Part shown: positions 58,020 to 64,000 of the stretch, in pieces
Layout: each line of letters starts with the position of its first letter
How positions within the stretch are numbered: position 1 is the first letter of the stretch
From: Cycas panzhihuaensis
Lineage: Eukaryota > Cycadophyta
Assembly (NCBI GenBank): GCA_023213395.1
Contig: CM041465.1
Span: forward strand, 62,565,741-62,629,740
Direction: 5' to 3'
DNA length: 64,000 bases
Position numbers and translations under genes: made by a program
The notes under the pieces: generated by a model
Told to the model about the DNA's origin: nothing
Database searches by the model: none
The model's input: the letters and a program-made list of their open reading frames with translations, nothing else

Positions 58020-60720
58020 GGGGAAGGTCTTTAGGGTCGAAAGAAGTGATAGGCTCATGGCTTTGGGTAACACCCAAAGCGTGAATGGGCGCATCACGCA
58101 ACCTTAAAGCTTCCAAGAGGAGAGTTTATTGTTCAGGACAACTTCTCAAGACATCCATGATGGACATTCTGGTGACCATGGTACAAAGTCACGACGATGT
58201 AAAAGGCCTTCCCCTTTGCTGTGAATTGAGGAAGGACTCTTCTAAAATCATAATAACCTGGATGAATGGGAATTGTCTTAAAAGGTAACGAGACTTCCGG
58301 AAGAGGATCAGAGTGTAAAGCAGAAGAAGAGGCATTAGCTACCTCTTTAGTAGCTTGAGACCAAGTTAAGGCATATTAGGGGGTGGCCTCAAGTATTTGA
58401 ATCACCTTCTTTCCCTTATTCTAGTACCGCAAAGGTGAGGGAGTATGATAATCAGGGGAACGCAAAGAAGAAGACGAATCCTGGACACCCTTCCCTTTAT
58501 TGCATAAAGGATAGAAATTCAGAGATCTTCCCTGGTTCTGGTTGTTTTTGGGTTGAGAATTACGATCATGGGGAATGGATCCTTATGGATTGGTTGGTCT
58601 AAGTTGGGCCTTTAGGCCTATTTAGGGGCTGAGTCATGTTGAGGGGAATCCTTAGGATGCTGAGCCTGACAACGTGAGTTGTCATGGAAACACTTCCCAT
58701 GAATGAACATCACTTCTTCTCAAGTGAGGAAACCGCTTCCTTACTTGAGAAGACCGGTGTTACCACTTTAGGACAACAGCTTGAGTAGCTTGTTGGATTT
58801 GTTTATTAGAAGTGGGTGATGAAGGAGCTTGAAATTTAAGTTCCTTCATCATATGTTCGAATGAACGTATAACAGAAGTGAGCAGATCTAGGGTCTTCTC
58901 AGTCGGATGAGAAGAGGATCTAATGGACTATTATGGTTTGGTTTCTTTAGTTTGAGGTGGTGCCTCACAATGCTGTGAGGGCTTAAGAGGCTTCTTAAGT
59001 CCAGCCTAGATGTCAATAGCCTCAAGTGCTAAGCACTTTGTAATAGCAAAATCACATGTAGTCGCCCCCATCTTAAGGACTTCCACATAGACTTCAGGGC
59101 AAAGTGCATTAATGAAGAGATCCCTTTTCAATTCCTCAGGCAAAGTAGCCTTAGTGGAATGGAGGAGGTCATGAAATCATTGGACAAAGTCATAATTCAT
59201 TTCATCGTGACCTTATTTGAGCGAAGAAGGGATTTTATTCCACTTTCAATGGATGAGCTACATCAAAATAATTGATGAACTCATCCATAAGTTACCGGAA
59301 CGAGAAAATGGAATGGGCGGTGTAGGTGAAAACCACTTAAGGGCATCGTATCAGAGGGATCATGGAAATAATTTCATTAGTATGTGATCATAGGGCCTCT
59401 AATCGATGCATGTCATAGAGAAACTGCGGACGTGCTCTACTAGATCCTATGATGAAGTTCCATCAAACTTAGGAACTTTAGGGGGATGAGGTAGTAAATT
59501 GGTTCTTAATGCCTCAATGGATAATGGTGTCGATCTATAATCCATGAAGGGATATGCCTTTGCCTGGACCATAAGATCGACAAATGATGTAGAAGGTAAT
59601 GGACAAGGAATGGATGGGGGCGGTAGGCCCATCCCTCCTTGAGGGAATATCTCTTGCTAAAAAGAGACTTAAGGATAGGTGCTTTGGAAGGAAGTTGGGT
59701 TTCCTTGCAAAGGAGCGACGTAAGGAGCTACGTAGGATGGGGGAAAAGAAGGCTGTGGAACCAGGTTTTGTCCATATGGACCACCTGTGGGTGGCGCAAC
59801 CCCATATCGATGTAATGGATCCACCCCATAAGCTGGAATATGGTTCCCTTTACCGTGCCCCCAAGGCTGAGAAGTATAGCGTAGGGGTATGTAAAGAGAG
59901 GGGTCAATAGGTTGGTTTTGAGTATACGTGGGAGCGGATCCCACATGGTTAGTAGAAGAGATGTGAGTAGGACCTCTAGGCCTACTAGGAAATGTATGTG
60001 CCACATTGGGAAGTGGCATGTTGGCTTGACTAGGAAGAGGCATGCTAACCCCTAGCTAGGAGAAAGACATATAATGAGAGAGTCCTAAAGAGCTAGGACC
60101 ATGATAAGGAATAGAAAGTACGACAGATGTCCCTAAGGTAGACGTAGGGGTAGAGTAGGATGAATGTGTAGGCATAAAAAGGTTACTTATCGTGGGAGGT
60201 GTAGATGCAGATGAAGATGGTGAGATTAGTGTGGATGAGGGAGATGCCCCACTGCACAAGACATCTTCAAACCATCTAGGATATGATTGAAGACGAGTAA
60301 CCCGAAAGCACTTGCCAAGGGCTTCAACCACGCTTAGGGAAGGGTATCTACATGATCGTAGGAGGTAAACGGGACCTTATACAAAGTAGACCCCTAAAGA
60401 CACTCCTCATAAGAATCACCAACTAAGCGGTGAACCTCGAGAGGAGATGGACCCTCTATTGCATGAGTAGAGGGGTGGGCATCAAGTGGGTGGTGTCGAT
60501 CACCCAGATAGTAAATAGGATGGTCATCCTCTTGGGTGGATCCCGAAATAGATGTGGGAAACTCATGAGCTCCCGAGGCAAAATCATGATAAGCCCAATC
60601 TGAAGGGTAACTTTCCATTGTCGAATCAGAATCTGACGATGAAAGAAGATAATATGCAGGGTCTTCTAACAATGGAGGCAAACCACATAGGCAATATAAG
60701 AAATATCACATACAAAACTT
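58020..60720 (-). pseudogene. gag, broken (T6)
   Basis: The N-terminal frame (60394-60681) reads PLLEDPAYYLLSSSDSDSTM, then acidic Ser/Asp-rich text. A Pro/Tyr/Gly-rich part at 59669-60043 has YGVAPPTGGPYGQN and LYIPLRYTSQPWG. A capsid-like part near 59090-59220 reads HDLLHSTKATLPEELKRDLF and NALCPEVYVEVLKMGATTC. The zinc knuckle at 58655-58719 reads FIHGKCFHDNSRC, with the first Cys changed. Start chosen by alignment; no clear ATG. Confidence 0.83.
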
Positions 60721-60854
60721 ACCAACACGTTAGCAAAAGGAGAAAGATGCAAAGTATGTGTTAGGGGCTACCCAATGAAAGGAAGAAGTAGAGGAGACCA
60801 CTAAAAGGTAATAGTACTAACAGGAAGGGGTAGGAACTAGCTCCTCATCGGTGT

Positions 60855-60872
60855 CCTCAAAGATGGTCACTA
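60855..60872 (-). promoter_or_regulatory. Primer-binding site (T6)
   Basis: TAGTGACCATCTTTGAGG on the minus strand, one base inside the 5' LTR. It is the T5 site with three C-to-T or G-to-A changes. Confidence 0.75.
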
Positions 60873-60873
60873 G

Positions 60874-63695
60874 TGGATGCGCATCTATGGGATAATCACT
60901 ATGCTCAGTAGGAGTAATGGTAGTCAACGATGACGTCAAAGGTGTGGGCCAAAACCTACAAGCAAAGAAAGTACCATGCAGGGTGCCCTGTATGTTGGGG
61001 CGCAGATTCAGGACCTACGAATAGCACCTAGACGCAAGTCTACGGGATAGCTACCTAACTAAATAGGGATGGTAAGAGCGAGTGATAATATGATCGAGAA
61101 AGAGACCTATAAGTAGGGTAAATACCACGCAGGGTGCCCCGTGCGCGGGAGCACGAGTTCAAGAGCTACAATGGAATATAACTACCAAAAGGTGATCCCC
61201 CCACTTCGAAAAAGAGGTGAGGAAGCATAGGGTTAGCCTAGGTTAACCTAAGGGAAGGATCCTCCCACCCTTAGATGGCCAGAAGGGGACAAAAAGGAGC
61301 CTTTGAGGGTTTCCCTAGAGCAATAGGAAATAAGGGAGGTTAAGCAAGCGGTTGGCCTGTGGATGGGATCGCTTTGGTTATCCGCCAAGTGTGGAACCAA
61401 AGGAAAGAAGAGGGATGACCCAAGAAGATGGGTCAAGGTATTCCTAAGCAAACTAATCAAACACACAAGTAATACAAAGAGCAAGAAGCTTGCACGACAA
61501 AGAGAGAGGAAAGATGAGAAGGAGCGGTTCCTATGACCTTTTCCTATGGGTAAATAAGATGCATGCAGTGGAATAAATAAGGCACGAATCGAAAGTAAAG
61601 TTAAGTTCCCATTTTGACTTCCAATGAGTTAATTACTACACATGTGAAGGAAATTCGAAAGGAGAGAGTGGTAGGGTGGAGCAAAGCGTGTACCCGCATC
61701 GAAGCGCAGTGATAATGACGCTCCCAAGAGACACCAAAACTACTCCACGAGGTGTGGCAGGTGTGAAGCATCGCGACAGATTAGAATGAGGGGCTTTCTT
61801 ACCTTCCCAGAAAAATACTAAAGTACAGAACTAAGGAAAGAAAGAAACCAAATACTAGTAATGGATGGAGTATGAAAATACAACATACATAGGAGCACTT
61901 ACCCAAGAACGGATGAGCTTAAAAGACCCTTCGCGCCTATAAGTACCTGCAAGTAAATAGCGACCTCCCCCTTTCCAGAGAAAGGGTACTAACATGTAAT
62001 GATAAGATCCTAATAATACATGTCTATGTAATACAAATATAAACTTAAACATGTATATGTTAGCATCAATGCAATGATGATAATATGTAAAAGAGGACAA
62101 CCAAAGTGAAAGGAAAGTAACCGGTAAGCCTTGAAGTGGCCCACCTCCAAGAAGAACAACCCTAACCTCCCCCAAAAGCCATAAGGCAGTGAGGGAAAGG
62201 CTAAGAAAGATGGATGAAAATAGTATCAAGGGGGTTGAAAGGAGCCAAAGAAGACCTATGGCAAGCCAGGGTGCTATGGAGAGCAAACCGAGCTATCAGG
62301 AAAAGAGTTGGGCAAAGAACAAGTGGTCGGGACTTATGTGAGTCACCCAAAGCTAAGCCCAAGCCCTCAAACCAAGCTACAACGCAGACACCGCTAATTT
62401 TAGTGGCTAAGGGAGGGCCAACAAACCCTTGTTTGAGTGCCAAGGACAGCACAAGGCAAGAGGGAAGGTTTAGGGGGCTCAAAGTTGCTTGAGGAGTGTG
62501 GAAGGTGGTGTGGAATCCACCCAGCTCTCTCCCAAATCCTACGTCAACCCTCAGTGCCGCTACCTTGAGCATAAAACGCAGGTAAGGAGGCACTATACCA
62601 GGGGTGAAACAGTCTAGTATAAAGAGGAAAATAACCCTCACAAAGATAAACAAAGAGACAAGCAAGATAGGGCATCTATGGCATAAGAGAAACAACTCAA
62701 ATCAATGAATACCTGAGAGGAAGAGGAGAAGTGCTTGCCTCAGCCAAGGGCTGGTAAGGAGAGGCTGAGAAATCAGCCCAAAAACTATGGTGTAGTAGGT
62801 TTGGGACCCTACTAACGATGTTAGAGGAAGAACTCCTGCACTTGGAATGCTTGAAGGTTACTCCAGAAGAATCTACTAAAATCTCTCCAAGGGGCCCTCT
62901 GCAAGGTGTGTGAGGGGCTGGGAAAATGTCCTAGACACACCAAAGGAGAGCTAGGCGCTAAAGGAGAGATGCAGGTCTAGTAACAAAGAGTGTGCCAATA
63001 GAGAATAGCAGAGCACATCGTGGTTTCGAGAAGCGATCCAAAAGTGAGCCAAAAGTTTTCAAAATGAGTAAATCATGACTTATATCAACCCAAACCCTAA
63101 AGCAAGTGATTAGGGCATGGTCAAGAAGTTGTCATGAGACACATGGCAGTTTCGTAATAAATACGAAATTACCATGGCAGATTTTAAAAATAAGTTGAAT
63201 GTACCCATACCGCAAAAATCATGATATCACGGATTTTCCGGTGGTACCATTAAAACTCAAGCAGATAGCCTCAAGGCAAAATAGGCCCGCCGCCTAGTCT
63301 AAGGTATGGGCATATGACAAAAGGGGCCAATGGGGGGCTGAGACACCTACCCGAGGGTAAACAAGCCAACAAACTGGTCCAAAAGAGAAAAAATAGGGCT
63401 CAAACGGTGTGGTAAGTCAACCAAACAATGACGGGTCATCACATGGGCAGAGGTGGCACAGGTCGAGTTGATCTTGGAGCGAGGGGGCGTATCGCGGAAC
63501 TGGAGTGGCCACCAAGGTGCCACACTTACTGGGAGTGTGCTCCTACTATAGTCATCATAGGATAAAATAAGTATAGACGAAGACAAAGTCACCTACAAAG
63601 CAAACACTCATCAAAAGAAAGTGATGAGAAGGGGAGAAACATACCTACACTTACCGAGTTTGCATTCCGTATCTATTCCTAGAAGCTAGGAAACA
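60874..63695 (-). repeat. LTR shared by T6 (5') and T7 (3'), 2,822 bp
   Basis: Plus-strand ends are TGGATGCGCATC and GCTAGGAAACA. On its low side it meets the T6 primer-binding site and gag; on its high side it meets a polypurine tract and the end region of another element in the same orientation. It is thus both a 5' and a 3' LTR. Near 60956-61175 it carries two copies of a block containing ACCAYGCAGGGTGCCC, where the 3' LTR of T6 has one. Confidence 0.88.
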
Positions 63696-64000
63696 CTGCC
63701 CCCTTGACAGCAGAGCCTCGCCGCTCGGAAGCCTGGAGCGATGGCGAATGTTGGCAACATAACTGTCAGTAGCACATGTGTATATAGATATATCAATCAA
63801 GATCATAACAGTAGGTAAGGGTGCCAACAAGTGTCATGGCATGATGCATGGATATGAAAGCTATGGAGACAACATAGGGGCTGCCTATGAGCCACCCGAA
63901 ACTCACCGAAGAAAAATGTGAGGGGGCTACCTCCACCACAAAAGATGCAGAAAGATGTGCATAACCAAGTAAAGAGTAAGCACGGGGTAGGTGCCATAGT
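63696..64000 (-). mobile_element. 3' end of a further Tat element, T7
   Basis: Directly after the LTR the minus strand has the polypurine tract GTCAAGGGGGCAG (63696-63708) and the CGAGCGGCGAGGCTCTGCTG block that precedes the 3' LTR in T5 and T6. The rest matches 37576-37870 of T5. The element runs off the right edge. Confidence 0.87.

Larger units (their letters stand above)
46600..63695 (-). mobile_element. Tat-lineage element T6, LTR to LTR (17.1 kb)
   Basis: The only copy with all parts in view: 5' LTR (60874-63695), primer-binding site, gag, protease, RT, RNase H, integrase, spacer, opposite-strand accessory gene, second RNase H, polypurine tract and 3' LTR (46600-49385). Every coding part is broken. 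It lies in intron 1 of T4's accessory gene. Its 5' LTR is also the 3' LTR of T7. Moderate CpG loss places its age between T2/T5 and T3/T4. Confidence 0.9.

Noticed and set aside
1-64000. CRISPR arrays, tRNA or rRNA genes, bacterial operons
   Set aside because: No regular short repeats with unique spacers, no cloverleaf or rRNA blocks and no ribosome-binding-site operons were seen; the content is plant retrotransposon.

Overview
The window looks like heterochromatic DNA from a plant nuclear genome, probably a seed plant; the species cannot be told. It is almost entirely nested, decaying Ty3/gypsy LTR retrotransposons. I found no host gene, tRNA, rRNA, CRISPR array or bacterial-type gene. The retrotransposon type (a Tat-lineage element with a second, archaeal-type RNase H, plus one chromodomain element) and the plant-type splice signals point to a plant. 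All coding regions are broken by stops and frameshifts, so they are annotated as pseudogenes.

Layout. 1-2375: 3' part of an old Tat element, inverted (copy T1). 2376-10440: AT-rich DNA I cannot identify, with a few small repeats. 10440-12636: an inverted chromovirus remnant (RT tail, RNase H, integrase, chromodomain). 12637-13136: 500 N. 13137-22386: copy T2, plus strand, CpG-rich, running from mid-RT to its 3' LTR; its LTR ends inside the RNase H of the next element. 22387-26220: copy T3, plus strand, CpG-poor. 26221-26979: unidentified. 26980-35041 and 45806-46599: copy T4, plus strand, gag to accessory gene, split by T5. 35042-45805: copy T5, minus strand, a complete LTR-to-LTR insertion with a 5-bp target duplication (CCTAT) and two large internal deletions. 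46600-63695: copy T6, minus strand, 17.1 kb, LTR to LTR. 63696-64000: the 3' end of a further copy, T7, which shares T6's 5' LTR.

The full plan, pieced together from T2, T4 and T6, is: LTR, primer-binding site, gag (with a Cys-His-His-Cys knuckle), protease, RT, RNase H, integrase, an accessory gene on the opposite strand, a second RNase H on the sense strand, polypurine tract, LTR. The accessory gene encodes a plant-mobile-domain (PMD)-like protein. It has what looks like its own TATA box, a 24-base first exon, a long PMD exon and a third exon with coiled-coil character. Splice signals and reading phase at the first acceptor agree between separate copies. The accessory gene and the second RNase H start about 0.7 kb apart and point away from each other.

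Age differs between copies. T2 and T5 are rich in CpG; T1, T3 and T4 are CpG-poor and full of TAG/TGA stops, as expected from decay of methylated cytosines; T6 is intermediate. Insertion order from nesting: T3/T4 first, then T2 (into T3), T5 (into exon 2 of the T4 accessory gene) and T6/T7 (into its first intron).
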